Source of the DNA: Litorimonas sp964352855
GTDB taxonomy: Bacteria > Pseudomonadota > Alphaproteobacteria > Caulobacterales > Maricaulaceae
NCBI GenBank assembly: GCA_964352855.1
Contig: CAYGTR010000001.1
Location: 1-64,000 of the forward strand
DNA length: 64,000 nt
Direction of reading: 5' to 3'
Shown: piece by piece, positions 7,299 to 15,494 of the stretch
How the letters are laid out: the number at the start of each line of letters is the position of its first letter
Numbering within the stretch: the stretch's first letter is position 1
The notes under the pieces: generated by a model
What the model was told of the DNA's origin: nothing
Database searches by the model: none
The model's input: only the letters and a program-made list of their open reading frames with translations
Made by a program: the position numbers and the translations under genes

Positions 7299-8062
7299 GA
7301 TTTATGATATTCACGTGATTTTAAAAAGCCGAGACGTTTGCGAACGCCCTTGCTTTTGACGAGACTATCAATGTCATCAAAGAGTTCATCAATGGGATCT
7401 CTTTTTTGGGCTGATTGTTCTGCTGGAGCAATATCCGAGATGAATATGTCTTGGTTACTGTCTGTTGATGTTAATATCTCAGGTGCTGTCATATCTACGA
7501 CAGTTAAGTGGGGAACGGATTTGGGTAAAGTCGGTCCGTCCTCTGTCCGCGGTTCAGTGGTAGACTTAGCCTGAGGAACGATATGGTGAGCCTCTGGTAT
7601 GAGGTTTGACGCAACAGACACGCGATATTTCTCAATGTCCGTGACGACCTTTAGCAGGTTAGAAGCCGTATTTTGGGCTTTTTTAATTGCATGCGGAAGC
7701 GTGGCTTCGATTTTTTCATCAAGCTGTGTCTCGAGCTTGGTAGCTGTGTGAATTTTACGCTGGAGGTTGATGGTCTCAGCTTCGATTTTAATAGACGCAG
7801 CGGCCGCTTGAGCGAGGAGGTCTTTTAGCGTTTCGATGGACTCCAGAGTAGATGCCTGCGTGGATTTAGCGGCTTGATGCGTTTCTTTAATGGCGTCTGT
7901 CAACGACACAATAGAGGCACCGACACCTGACTTAAGATTGCTCAGTCCTTTTAAACGGCGATTGAGCAAGGCGCAGTAAAGACAGGCAAGCCCGGAAATG
8001 AGCAGCAGAACAACATCTTGTACCAATGCAAAATCAAGAGGGAGAGACATAAGAGCGTCCAT
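7295..8062 (-). CDS. DUF6468 flagellar-locus protein
   Basis: A 255-residue protein with one N-terminal membrane helix (about 12-32, FALVQDVVLLLISGLACLYC) followed by RRLKGLSNLKSGVG and a long helical region with regularly spaced hydrophobics (about 45-150). This fits the DUF6468 family found between fliL and motE in many alphaproteobacteria. The C-terminal 100 residues are acidic and probably disordered apart from a short basic end. Function is unknown; the context suggests motor or basal-body support. It overlaps fliL by 1 bp (TAATG) and motE by 4 bp, so the three genes are translationally coupled. An alternative start at the fifth codon is possible. Confidence 0.72.
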   Translation of the reverse strand: MDALMSLPLDFALVQDVVLLLISGLACLYCALLNRRLKGLSNLKSGVGASIVSLTDAIKETHQAAKSTQASTLESIETLKDLLAQAAAASIKIEAETINLQRKIHTATKLETQLDEKIEATLPHAIKKAQNTASNLLKVVTDIEKYRVSVASNLIPEAHHIVPQAKSTTEPRTEDGPTLPKSVPHLTVVDMTAPEILTSTDSNQDIFISDIAPAEQSAQKRDPIDELFDDIDSLVKSKGVRKRLGFLKSREYHKS

Positions 8063-8586
8063 TATCGAATGAGGAAATCAGTAATGAGAATTCCGGAGAT
8101 ATTTTCATCACCCAGAACGAGTTTCGCACGGCGGAGTAATTGGGCCCTCAATTGGGGCATAAAGGTCACATCTTCTAATTGCTCGACATCGATAGCGCGC
8201 AAATAACTCATGAACGCGTCGCGCAGCCTGAGATCGTTAGCATCAATTTCACTCGCTACGCCGCTCGGGACTTCAACAGCTAATAATATCCGTAAAACTT
8301 GTCTGTCCCGTCGGAGTGAGACAACAAATTCATTCAATTCAACGATAGCCAAGTCTTTGGGTGTGAAATCGAGATGCTCTTCAGCATGATAATCTTCTGC
8401 CAGCTCCTCAGTCGCAGGTGCCTCTTTTTGCCCGGGTAATGAATACACGGTGCCAAAAGATGCTGCCGCTAACAGGAGCGGTGTAAGGATAGCGCCGATG
8501 AGGCCACCTTTCGACTTTCCTTCTGCCGCAGCATTCGGATCGTCCGGACTGCCCTTGTCCTTCTTTACTTTTTTCTTTTTAGCCAC
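8062..8586 (-). CDS. fliL: flagellar basal-body-associated protein FliL (copy 1)
   Basis: A 174-residue FliL: a basic N-terminus, one membrane helix around residues 28-49 (GLIGAILTPLLLAAASFG), a linker, then the periplasmic domain with AIVELNEFVVSLRRD and a C-terminal segment ISGILITDFLI. FliL forms rings around stator units and supports motor torque. I choose GTG at 8586 as start because GGGAAG stands 7 nt upstream and the basic N-terminus follows directly; a longer reading reaching to 8646 would add an unlikely aromatic leader. It is the first gene of the fliL-DUF6468-motE unit and diverges from fliF. Palindrome site 2 and a TATATT stretch lie upstream. A second FliL-like gene is at 25751. 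Confidence 0.87.
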   Translation of the reverse strand: MAKKKKVKKDKGSPDDPNAAAEGKSKGGLIGAILTPLLLAAASFGTVYSLPGQKEAPATEELAEDYHAEEHLDFTPKDLAIVELNEFVVSLRRDRQVLRILLAVEVPSGVASEIDANDLRLRDAFMSYLRAIDVEQLEDVTFMPQLRAQLLRRAKLVLGDENISGILITDFLIR

Positions 8587-8678
8587 AGGAATACTTCCCA
8601 ATACTATTATTTGGTGTTTATTAAAAAACACATAGTAGTAAACCATCTGTTAATTATTAACGCGCTATTCAAAATATA

Positions 8679-8691
8679 CACTGAAATGGTG
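8679..8691. promoter_or_regulatory. 13-bp palindrome, motility operator site 2 (fliL/fliF)
   Basis: CACTGAAATGGTG lies between the divergent fliL and fliF genes, 40 nt before fliF. On the minus strand it is followed directly by TATATT, a -10-like element pointing to fliL. Confidence 0.6.
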
Positions 8692-8731
8692 TGCCTTTCT
8701 GGTAAACAGGATTTTTCCCAAGGCAATTAGG

Positions 8732-10342
8732 ATGAATATTTTAAACGTGTGGTTGGCACTGCCGCTACAAAAACGCATTCTGTCTATCGCAAGTGCTATC
8801 GGCACTTTAGCGCTCATCTTCCTATTGGCCACAATGACTATGAAGCCCAAAATGGGTTTACTCTATGCGGGTCTTGATTCTGCAACCGCCGGGGATGTGA
8901 TTGCGCGCCTTGATGGTTTGAATGTCAAATATGATGTGCGCGGGAATGCGATTTACACAGATATTGGTCGCCGCGATGCTCTGCGCTTAGAGCTTGCTCG
9001 TGAAGGCCTGCCCAAACAAAGCATTGTCGGATATGAGCTGTTCGATGATATGAATAGTTTTGCCATGTCATCAGAAATGTTTGATGCGACCTATTGGCGA
9101 GCGAAGGAAGGCGAGTTGGCGCGTACGATTTTAGCGATGCCCAACATTCGCGCGGCCCGCGTGCATCTGGGTACACAGAAGGCCGCAGGATTTAGCAAAG
9201 GCCCCAAAGCGACATCTGCGTCAGTCACGTTGTCAACCTCCACAGGAATTAATACTGAACAAGCCAAGGCTGTGCAATATTTAACGGCGCTTTCCGTCGT
9301 CGGACTTAAGCCAGAAGACGTGGCTGTTATTGATACAGTCAGGGGTCTTATTGTTGGGCCGGGCGTTAACATGCCGGCAGAGATGGGCGGCGAATCTGAT
9401 ATTGAGCGCATGGCAAGCCTTAAAGAAAATCTTATGTCCATTCTTGAGGCCCGCGTGGGGCCGGGGAATGCACGTGTCAGCGTCTCACTTGATCTGGACC
9501 GCACCCGTGAAACCCTGACCGAGCGCAGCTTTGATCCGGAGGGCCGGGTTGTGAAATCTCAAACAACCTCCGACATGTCAGATAGTAGTTCCGGTCAAAA
9601 TGCCGCTGTCACGGTCGCCAGTAACCTGCCCGAAGGGGCTGCCGGCGGCGGTAATAATACATCCGAGCGTGCGGAAACGACTGAGAACGTGACCTATGAA
9701 ATATCTGAAATTCTCCGCAGCCGTGAAATTATGCCCGGTGCGATTAACCGTATGACTATTGCCGTGCTCGTGGACGACCAACAAATTATTGCCGATGATG
9801 GGACAGTCACCCGCACGCCGCGAAGCGAAGAAGAATTGGACGTATTGCGAGAGCTTGTCGCCTCTGCATCGGGGCTGGACGAAGAACGCGGTGATAATCT
9901 AACTGTGCGCTCTTTAAGTTTCAACCAACCCGCCGAAACAGATTTCGTCGTAAAGCCCGGCCTTGGCCAACAATTCATGGATCAATATCTGTGGAGCACT
10001 TTACAATCGCTTATTCTTGCTGCTGTGGCCCTTATTCTAGGTCTTTTCGTTGTCAGGCCGCTACTGTCACAAGGTGAAAGCGGTTCTGCCGGCAACCTCA
10101 ATGACATGTCCGGCATGCCTGATTTATTGCCGATGGATTTAAATAAGGGCTTTGGCACTATGAACGACGACGATGCCTTTGGCGGGAATGCGATTGGCCA
10201 AAACACAGCCCCGCTCGGGATTGAAGGGCCAGTAAGTTCTGATCCTGTCGATATGCTCAACAATAAAGCCAGTGAACAGGTCGATGATGCGGCTGAGTTG
10301 CTTGCCAGCTGGCTAAGCACAGATGCGCAGCAGGCGAGCTAA
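8732..10342 (+). CDS. fliF: flagellar MS-ring protein FliF
   Basis: A 536-residue FliF that forms the MS ring in the inner membrane. The first membrane helix is at about 16-36, then come the ring-building motifs: GLLYAGLDSATAGDVIARL near 43, VGYELFDDMNSFAMSS near 105, and the second ring domain with VARVHLG-like RAARVHLG near 143. A long variable region (300-330) is followed by RELVASASGLDEERGD and a second membrane helix around 425-447. The C-terminal end (EQVDDAAELLASWL) is the FliG-binding tail. Length agrees with the family. It is first in fliF-fliH-fliN-fliP-fliG, and its stop overlaps the fliH start by 1 bp. A weak AGG site precedes ATG 8732. Confidence 0.96.
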   Translation: MNILNVWLALPLQKRILSIASAIGTLALIFLLATMTMKPKMGLLYAGLDSATAGDVIARLDGLNVKYDVRGNAIYTDIGRRDALRLELAREGLPKQSIVGYELFDDMNSFAMSSEMFDATYWRAKEGELARTILAMPNIRAARVHLGTQKAAGFSKGPKATSASVTLSTSTGINTEQAKAVQYLTALSVVGLKPEDVAVIDTVRGLIVGPGVNMPAEMGGESDIERMASLKENLMSILEARVGPGNARVSVSLDLDRTRETLTERSFDPEGRVVKSQTTSDMSDSSSGQNAAVTVASNLPEGAAGGGNNTSERAETTENVTYEISEILRSREIMPGAINRMTIAVLVDDQQIIADDGTVTRTPRSEEELDVLRELVASASGLDEERGDNLTVRSLSFNQPAETDFVVKPGLGQQFMDQYLWSTLQSLILAAVALILGLFVVRPLLSQGESGSAGNLNDMSGMPDLLPMDLNKGFGTMNDDDAFGGNAIGQNTAPLGIEGPVSSDPVDMLNNKASEQVDDAAELLASWLSTDAQQAS

Positions 10343-10998
10343 TGAAACGACATTTCATATCACAAAATGCCTTGGCGCCTCTACCGCGTGCTGAAACAGA
10401 AGGCCGCGTGATCATGGCAGACTTCGCTGTCTTTCATGAGAAGCCTGATAATCGCGCGCATTTTATAGACACACATGATGCAGGTGCATCCGGTGAGGAT
10501 TATCTCGCGGGTGTAGAGGCGGGTAAAGCGGAGGCGGCGAGTGTTTACGAGTCGACCATCAAAGTGATGGAAAACACGCTCGCGCAATTAAAGACCAGTT
10601 TGGAAACCCAAGTTCAAGAGATTGAACAAAGCCATGCACGTGTGGTTTTGCAGTGCTTAGAGGCTGTCTTGCCGGCACTCGCACAGCGCAGCCTTTTAAC
10701 TGAAATGCAGGCAGTCATTCGCCAGACAGCCGCACAGGAAACACAGGGTCTGCTGACGGCACGGCTTCATCCGGATAATGCAATAGTAAAATCGTTTTTA
10801 GAATCTCATGGCGCAAATATTCAAATGATCGAAACGGAAGAGATGGGCGAAACCGAAGTTGTGTTTCAGTGGGGCGTATCACGTGTTGAGATTGATCCGT
10901 TGCATAATGCCGAAACGTGTTTGCAGCTTTTATCTGCCGCTATGCCGGACACTTTATGGACTTCGAATTCGATTGCTGATCAAGGGGGTATATCATGA
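10342..10998 (+). CDS. fliH: flagellar export ATPase regulator FliH-like (FlbE-like)
   Basis: A 218-residue protein in the fliH position of the fliF operon. FliH holds the export ATPase FliI and links it to the C ring. Seen are a short N-terminal tail, GEDYLAGVEAGKAEAAS near 50 as the start of a long amphipathic helix (50-110), and a C-terminal alpha/beta part with GLLTARLHPDNAIVKSFL and ETEVVFQWGVSRVEIDP, which matches the end of FliH-type proteins where an acidic surface strand precedes the terminus. Sequence similarity to classical FliH is weak, as is usual in this class. It overlaps fliF by 1 bp and fliN by 4 bp. A start at the 24th codon is also possible. Confidence 0.8.
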   Translation: MKRHFISQNALAPLPRAETEGRVIMADFAVFHEKPDNRAHFIDTHDAGASGEDYLAGVEAGKAEAASVYESTIKVMENTLAQLKTSLETQVQEIEQSHARVVLQCLEAVLPALAQRSLLTEMQAVIRQTAAQETQGLLTARLHPDNAIVKSFLESHGANIQMIETEEMGETEVVFQWGVSRVEIDPLHNAETCLQLLSAAMPDTLWTSNSIADQGGIS

Positions 10999-11372
10999 GC
11001 CAAACGGATACTGAATTTGCAGAAATGGGTGCACCAGACCTGTCGGGAGCTGACTCGGTTCATCCGCCCGATCCGCCCCTATCTGAACGTCGAGATGGTC
11101 AAACAGGTGCGACATATAAACGGTCTATTTATGCCCTGCCGGTGACGGTTCAAATGGTGGTCGGCACGGCGCGGCCGACAATTGCAGAGCTTCTGAAATT
11201 AAAATCTGGTTCTGTTCTTGAAATGGATAAACTGATTAGTGATCCCGTCGATGTCTGTATTGATAATCGCGTGATTGCACGCGGTGAGCTGGTCGAAACG
11301 GATGTAGCAACGGGTGAAATTGGACTGAAAATTACTGAAATCGTCGACATTTCAGAGGATATGCTGTCTTAA
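10995..11372 (+). CDS. fliN: flagellar C-ring protein FliN
   Basis: A 125-residue FliN with a disordered N-terminal 45 residues and a C-terminal SpoA domain (about 50-122): YALPVTVQMVVGTARPTIAELLKLKSG, then DKLISDPVDVCIDNRVIARGELV and GLKITEIV. FliN forms the lower C ring with FliM, and takes part in switching and in docking the FliH-FliI export complex. It overlaps fliH by 4 bp and fliP by 1 bp. In Caulobacter the next gene in this operon is the sigma-54 activator flbD; here fliP follows instead. Confidence 0.95.
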   Translation: MSQTDTEFAEMGAPDLSGADSVHPPDPPLSERRDGQTGATYKRSIYALPVTVQMVVGTARPTIAELLKLKSGSVLEMDKLISDPVDVCIDNRVIARGELVETDVATGEIGLKITEIVDISEDMLS

Positions 11373-12187
11373 TGATAGCCTTTTTGCAACATAATTTTCG
11401 GCTGATCGCTATGCTCATCGTGATTATCACGGTGGGCTTTTTCTGCTTTAGCGATCCTGCTTTTGCGCAGGTCGCAGACCAAACAAATCTTGAAGACAAT
11501 CTGGACGGTTTATTAGACCAAGTCTTACCCGAAACAAGTGACGGCACAGTCGGATTAGACGCCCGTGTTATTCAACTCTTCCTCGTTGTGACAGTCCTTA
11601 GCCTTGCGCCGGGTTTGGCGATGATGATCACGTGTCTGCCATTTATGCTGATTGTTTTTTCGTTCTTACGACAAGCGATGGGACTGCAACAGACACCACC
11701 GAATATGATGATTATGGGCCTCGCGATGTTTCTGACATTCTTCGTCATGGAGCCCGTTTTTACCCAGTCCTGGGATGAGGGTTTATCGCCCTATATGGAT
11801 AGTATGATTACGGAAGAACAAGCCATAGACCGCACGCTCACGCCTTTCAGAACCTTTATGGAAGCGCGTGTCGAGCCGGAAACCATACAGCGTTTGGCAG
11901 ATACAATGCCCGAGCGTAATTATGATCTGTCAGAAGAAACGCCGCTACCGCTTTTGATCACGTCTTTCATGTTGTCTGAAATTAAACGCGCGTTTCAAAT
12001 CGGCTTTGTTATTTTCATGCCGTTTCTCATTATTGATTTGATTGTTGCGTCAATCTTAATGGCGATGGGTATGATGATGGTGCCGCCGGCCGTCGTATCG
12101 TTGCCGTTCAAATTGGCCTTTTTTGTTATGGCGGATGGGTGGTTGAAAATCACTGAAGCGCTGTTGCGCGGATATGGGGTCGCCTGA
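11372..12187 (+). CDS. fliP: flagellar export gate protein FliP
   Basis: A 271-residue FliP. A cleavable signal sequence (about 1-33, ending PAFAQ) is followed by a periplasmic stretch and membrane helices near 70-95, 110-130, 205-230 and 235-260. Signature pieces are SFLRQAMGLQQTPPN, MFLTFFVMEPVF and the C-terminal IGFVIFMPFLIIDL with MMMVPP. FliP forms the core of the type III export gate with FliQ and FliR, which are encoded 24-27 kb away in this window. It overlaps fliN and fliG by 1 bp each. No fliO is seen next to it. Confidence 0.95.
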   Translation: MIAFLQHNFRLIAMLIVIITVGFFCFSDPAFAQVADQTNLEDNLDGLLDQVLPETSDGTVGLDARVIQLFLVVTVLSLAPGLAMMITCLPFMLIVFSFLRQAMGLQQTPPNMMIMGLAMFLTFFVMEPVFTQSWDEGLSPYMDSMITEEQAIDRTLTPFRTFMEARVEPETIQRLADTMPERNYDLSEETPLPLLITSFMLSEIKRAFQIGFVIFMPFLIIDLIVASILMAMGMMMVPPAVVSLPFKLAFFVMADGWLKITEALLRGYGVA

Positions 12188-13293
12188 TGTTAAAGGGAGA
12201 TATCATAAGTCCCGGTTTTGACAATGAATTGATGAATAACCCCTTGGGGTCACAGGTCTCTATTGCCGATCTAACGCAGCCTCAAAAGGCCGCGATTATT
12301 TTGGTGTCGATGGGTGCGGATCATGCAGGGCCTATTATCGCGAAGTTGACGGATGATCATATCCAGCGTTTCTTGCGCGCCTTACAGGAATTACGTGAAG
12401 TCCCGCGTGAGAAAATGCTGGGCGTTATTGCGGATTTCGTTGTTAAAATGAATGGTCGCCAAGGTATTTTCAAAGCCGGGCCGGGGCGCGCAATGGATAT
12501 TGCCCGTAGCGTTCTTGATGACGACCGCTTTGCCCGTCTGACGATGGACGCCTCGATATCTGCAAAACAAGAACCCAAGAAAAGAGGTGTTTGGGGAGAG
12601 GTAGAACAACGCTCCGCCAAAAGCATTGGTGAATTTATTCTTGAGCAAAAACTTGAGATTGCAGCTTTTATTCTTTCTAAATTATCAAAAGAAGTTGTCA
12701 GCGAAGTTCTGTCCGAATTACCCGAAGACGAGGCCGTTCAATACGTAAAAAGACTATCCGAAGACACGAAAGTCGCGCCCTTTGTTGAACAGGCAACGGA
12801 GAAGTTTGTAAGAGCTGAATTTTTGAGCGCAGATGAGGTAGAGACCAATAGCGAGGCCATTGTCTATGTTGCTGATCTTTTGTCTGTTTTGCCGCGTGAC
12901 AGGCGGGAACGGATTTTGGAAGATATTGAAAAAGCCGATGAAGATCGGTCACGGAAAATCAGAAATGAAATGCTGACCTTTGACGATCTACCTGAGCGTC
13001 TACCGCCCACAGCGATCCAAATTATTTTCAGAGAATATGAGAAGGTCAAGTTACGGGAAATGCTAAAGGCCGGAAGCCTTGGGTCGCAAATGGTAACCGA
13101 GTTTCTCTATTCTAATATTTCGCAACGTATGGCCGACCAAATACGGGAGGAAGTCGATGCCATGGCAGAGATGGATGAGAAGAAAGCAGATAAAACCCTA
13201 TCGGTCTTTATGAGCTATCTGGGGCAGTTGCAAAAAGACGGGCGGATTACACTGATTAAAAAGGTCGAGCCTTTGCTCCCAGATTTAGATTAA
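12187..13293 (+). CDS. fliG: flagellar motor switch protein FliG
   Basis: A 368-residue FliG. The N-terminal domain begins with LTQPQKAAIILVSMGADHAGPI (about 27-48), the middle domain has the ARM-like repeat near 150-230 (LSKLSKEVVSEVLSELPEDE), and the C-terminal torque domain holds FDDLPERLPPTAIQIIFREY near 265 and NISQRMADQIREEVDAMAE near 315, with the charged residues that meet the stator. Its position after fliP, not directly after fliF, differs from Caulobacter. It is slightly longer than usual owing to an N-terminal extension of about 20 residues. It is the last gene of the operon and converges on flgI. Confidence 0.95.
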   Translation: MLKGDIISPGFDNELMNNPLGSQVSIADLTQPQKAAIILVSMGADHAGPIIAKLTDDHIQRFLRALQELREVPREKMLGVIADFVVKMNGRQGIFKAGPGRAMDIARSVLDDDRFARLTMDASISAKQEPKKRGVWGEVEQRSAKSIGEFILEQKLEIAAFILSKLSKEVVSEVLSELPEDEAVQYVKRLSEDTKVAPFVEQATEKFVRAEFLSADEVETNSEAIVYVADLLSVLPRDRRERILEDIEKADEDRSRKIRNEMLTFDDLPERLPPTAIQIIFREYEKVKLREMLKAGSLGSQMVTEFLYSNISQRMADQIREEVDAMAEMDEKKADKTLSVFMSYLGQLQKDGRITLIKKVEPLLPDLD

Positions 13294-13308
13294 GGACATA
13301 CTCCACCA

Positions 13309-13357
13309 CAAAAAAGGGAGACAATTTTAGCCTCACTTTTTAATGGAAGTCTCTCTT
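13309..13357 (-). terminator. terminator for the flgE-flgK-flgL-flgI transcript
   Basis: On the minus strand AAGAGAGAC (13357-13349) pairs with GTCTCCCTT (13322-13314) in a 9-bp stem with one G-U pair, followed by a run of U. It lies just past the flgI stop and also separates it from convergent fliG. Confidence 0.65.
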
Positions 13358-13359
13358 AC

Positions 13360-14472
13360 TTATTGAAGGACGAGCTCGGCGTGTAGCGCGCCAGCCGTTT
13401 TAATCGACTTAAGAATATCAATCATTTCGCGTGGGGATACACCCAACGCATTTAATCCTGCTACGAGGTCAGGTAAGGTTACACTATCATCTAATATTGC
13501 AATATTGCCGGGTTCGCCGTCTTGCACTGTAATCCCCGTTCGAGGCACAGCAATGGAGTCTCCAAAACCAAAGGGGTTAGGTTGATAGACAACCGGGTCT
13601 TCCGTAATTTTAATGGACAAGTTCCCTTGGGCAATCGCAACTGAGGAGACTTTTACATTCTGTCCAAGAACAATTGTCCCTGAGCGCTGATCGACGACGA
13701 CACGGGCTTTTTGCGCGGGGATAAGGGTGAAGTTCTCGACTTTACCAATCACATGAGCCGGTGATTGTGAGAGACGTTCTAAGTCAAGCTCAACCGTGCC
13801 GGAGTCTAAAAGTGTTGCATGCTTTCCACCAAGCCCTGCATTAATCTTTGCTTCGATACGTTCCGCAGTCGTAAAATCAGGAGAGCGCAGAGCCAAGCGA
13901 ATTTTACGCATATTTCGGAAATCAAAATTTATTTCGCGTTCAATACGCGCACCATTCGGTATTGACCCGGATGTGGGCACGCCTTCTGTGATAGAGGCAC
14001 CGTTACCTTCTGCTTGAAAGCCGCTGACCAAGACACTGCCTTGGGCAAGGGCATAAACTTCACCATCCGCAGCATTTAATGGTGTCATAACAAGTGTGCC
14101 GCCCGCTAAGCTCTTGGCATCGCCAATCGAAGAGACATTAATATCAATTCGGGAGCCGACCCGCGCAAACGGACGAAGGGAGGCGGTGACCAAAACCGCT
14201 GCCACATTATTGGGTCGGAAATCGCTGCCCTGAATATTGACGCCTAAGCGCTCCAACAAATTTGAAAGGGCTTCTTCTGTGTAAGGGGAGTTACGAATCG
14301 TATCGCCCGTACCGTCCAAACCAATGACAAGTCCATAGCCAACCAGATCATTGCCGCGCACACCCTCAATATCAACAATGTCTTTGATCTTTACATTTGC
14401 CTCTGCCGTCATCGGACAAATGACAAGAAAACTTGTGATAAGAAGACTTATCCAAAGAAGCAAAGAGCGCAT
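13360..14472 (-). CDS. flgI: flagellar P-ring protein FlgI
   Basis: A 370-residue exported FlgI that forms the P ring around the rod. The signal peptide is about 1-25 (MRSLLLWISLLITSFLVICP, then AEA cleavage site). Family blocks are IKDIVDIEGVRGNDLVGYGL near 28, VIGLDGTGDT, ASLRPFARVGSRIDINVSSIGDAKSLAGG near 115, and the C-terminal LNALGVSPREMIDILKSIK followed by GALHAELVLQ. Length is typical. It is the fourth gene of the flgE-flgK-flgL-flgI unit, 3 nt after flgL. In Caulobacter fliX lies beside flgI; it is absent here. Confidence 0.96.
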   Translation of the reverse strand: MRSLLLWISLLITSFLVICPMTAEANVKIKDIVDIEGVRGNDLVGYGLVIGLDGTGDTIRNSPYTEEALSNLLERLGVNIQGSDFRPNNVAAVLVTASLRPFARVGSRIDINVSSIGDAKSLAGGTLVMTPLNAADGEVYALAQGSVLVSGFQAEGNGASITEGVPTSGSIPNGARIEREINFDFRNMRKIRLALRSPDFTTAERIEAKINAGLGGKHATLLDSGTVELDLERLSQSPAHVIGKVENFTLIPAQKARVVVDQRSGTIVLGQNVKVSSVAIAQGNLSIKITEDPVVYQPNPFGFGDSIAVPRTGITVQDGEPGNIAILDDSVTLPDLVAGLNALGVSPREMIDILKSIKTAGALHAELVLQ

Positions 14473-14475
14473 GAT

Positions 14476-15486
14476 TTACCGTAAGAAGTTGGTGAGCGTG
14501 AGATTAGAAAGACGGGCCGTGATCGTGTAAGAGGCTTCCAATTGCACTTGCAAAGATTGGAGTTCGGCCGCGGCTTCAAATTGGTCGCGACCAAATAGAT
14601 TTTGAAAGGCTGTTTCCAAAGCTGTGCGCTCTCGGTCATTTTGTGTTTTTGCTTTTTCAACCGTTTCGCCAAGTGTGCCGATTTCAGTTTCCAATCGAAT
14701 AAGACCGGAACCGCCTTTCGCCGCCGCTTTTGTGCCTTCTTCAAATAGAAAAGCAAACCCTGCGGTGTCAGTCGGGGGCAATGACTCTTTGGCTGTTGCC
14801 ATAATCGCGAGACCTTTGAGAACATCCTTGATTTCTTGATTGCGACCAGACACAGGCACCTGAACCGTTTGCCCGTTACCAACGGGCAGAGCAGGTGGGT
14901 TGCCGTCACCGCCTTGATAAACATTTGTCTCAAACCCGCCGCCCGGTGTATCGAAATAATCATCGAGCGCCGTTTTAGCGGCGTCGGCATTAGGTGCTGT
15001 CGCAATGATATTGCGTACATCTTCGAGCAATGTGTCTGCGCCAGCAAAGGTGCTGACATTGGTTCTGTCACCGGAGAAAAGATTACGCTCACCATGCGAA
15101 ATGCTGAGCGCGTTCATAACGAGGCGAATACTATTTTCGGCTTCTTCGGCAATGGCATTGACACCATTCGGGGTGCCTGAGTTCAACGCAATGAAACCGC
15201 GCGTATCAATAGAGTTCAATGTCGTCCGTGCACCTGAGACCGCCCGAGACATAAAACTCAGTCGTGTTTCTGATAATGTATTGACTTCTTGAGCTTGTAA
15301 TAGGTCGCTTTGCGCTTTTTGAAGTAAATGCGCACGACCCACATCGCCGTTTGTGGCTGTTTTCAAATCAGACTTTAGGCCTGTCACCGCTTCTTGGGAC
15401 ACGACTTGAATTTGTTCGCGGATTTGTGCCGTGGTACGGTTACGTCGTGAATAGGTCAATAAATCCGGGTAGGTCGAAACTTGCAT
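14476..15486 (-). CDS. flgL: flagellar hook-filament junction protein FlgL
   Basis: A 336-residue FlgL, the hook-associated protein 3 that links hook and filament. The N-terminal helix has SRRNRTTAQIREQIQVVSQE and VTGLKSD; the middle (about 100-260) is variable with GERNLFSGDRTNVSTFA; the C-terminal helix has AAELQSLQVQLEASYTITARLSNLTLTNFL, the flagellin-like end that packs in the D0/D1 core. It is 8 nt downstream of flgK and 3 nt before flgI. No signal peptide, as expected for a substrate of the flagellar export system. Confidence 0.93.
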   Translation of the reverse strand: MQVSTYPDLLTYSRRNRTTAQIREQIQVVSQEAVTGLKSDLKTATNGDVGRAHLLQKAQSDLLQAQEVNTLSETRLSFMSRAVSGARTTLNSIDTRGFIALNSGTPNGVNAIAEEAENSIRLVMNALSISHGERNLFSGDRTNVSTFAGADTLLEDVRNIIATAPNADAAKTALDDYFDTPGGGFETNVYQGGDGNPPALPVGNGQTVQVPVSGRNQEIKDVLKGLAIMATAKESLPPTDTAGFAFLFEEGTKAAAKGGSGLIRLETEIGTLGETVEKAKTQNDRERTALETAFQNLFGRDQFEAAAELQSLQVQLEASYTITARLSNLTLTNFLR

Positions 15487-15494
15487 GATCTCAC

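Noticed and set aside
6684..7359. + strand open frames opposite motE
   Set aside because: No ribosome sites or recognisable domains; the minus strand encodes motE with signal peptide and coiled coil.
8754..8768. TGGCAC element resembling a sigma-54 -24 box
   Set aside because: It lies inside the fliF coding region and the -12 part (CTAC instead of TTGC) does not fit.
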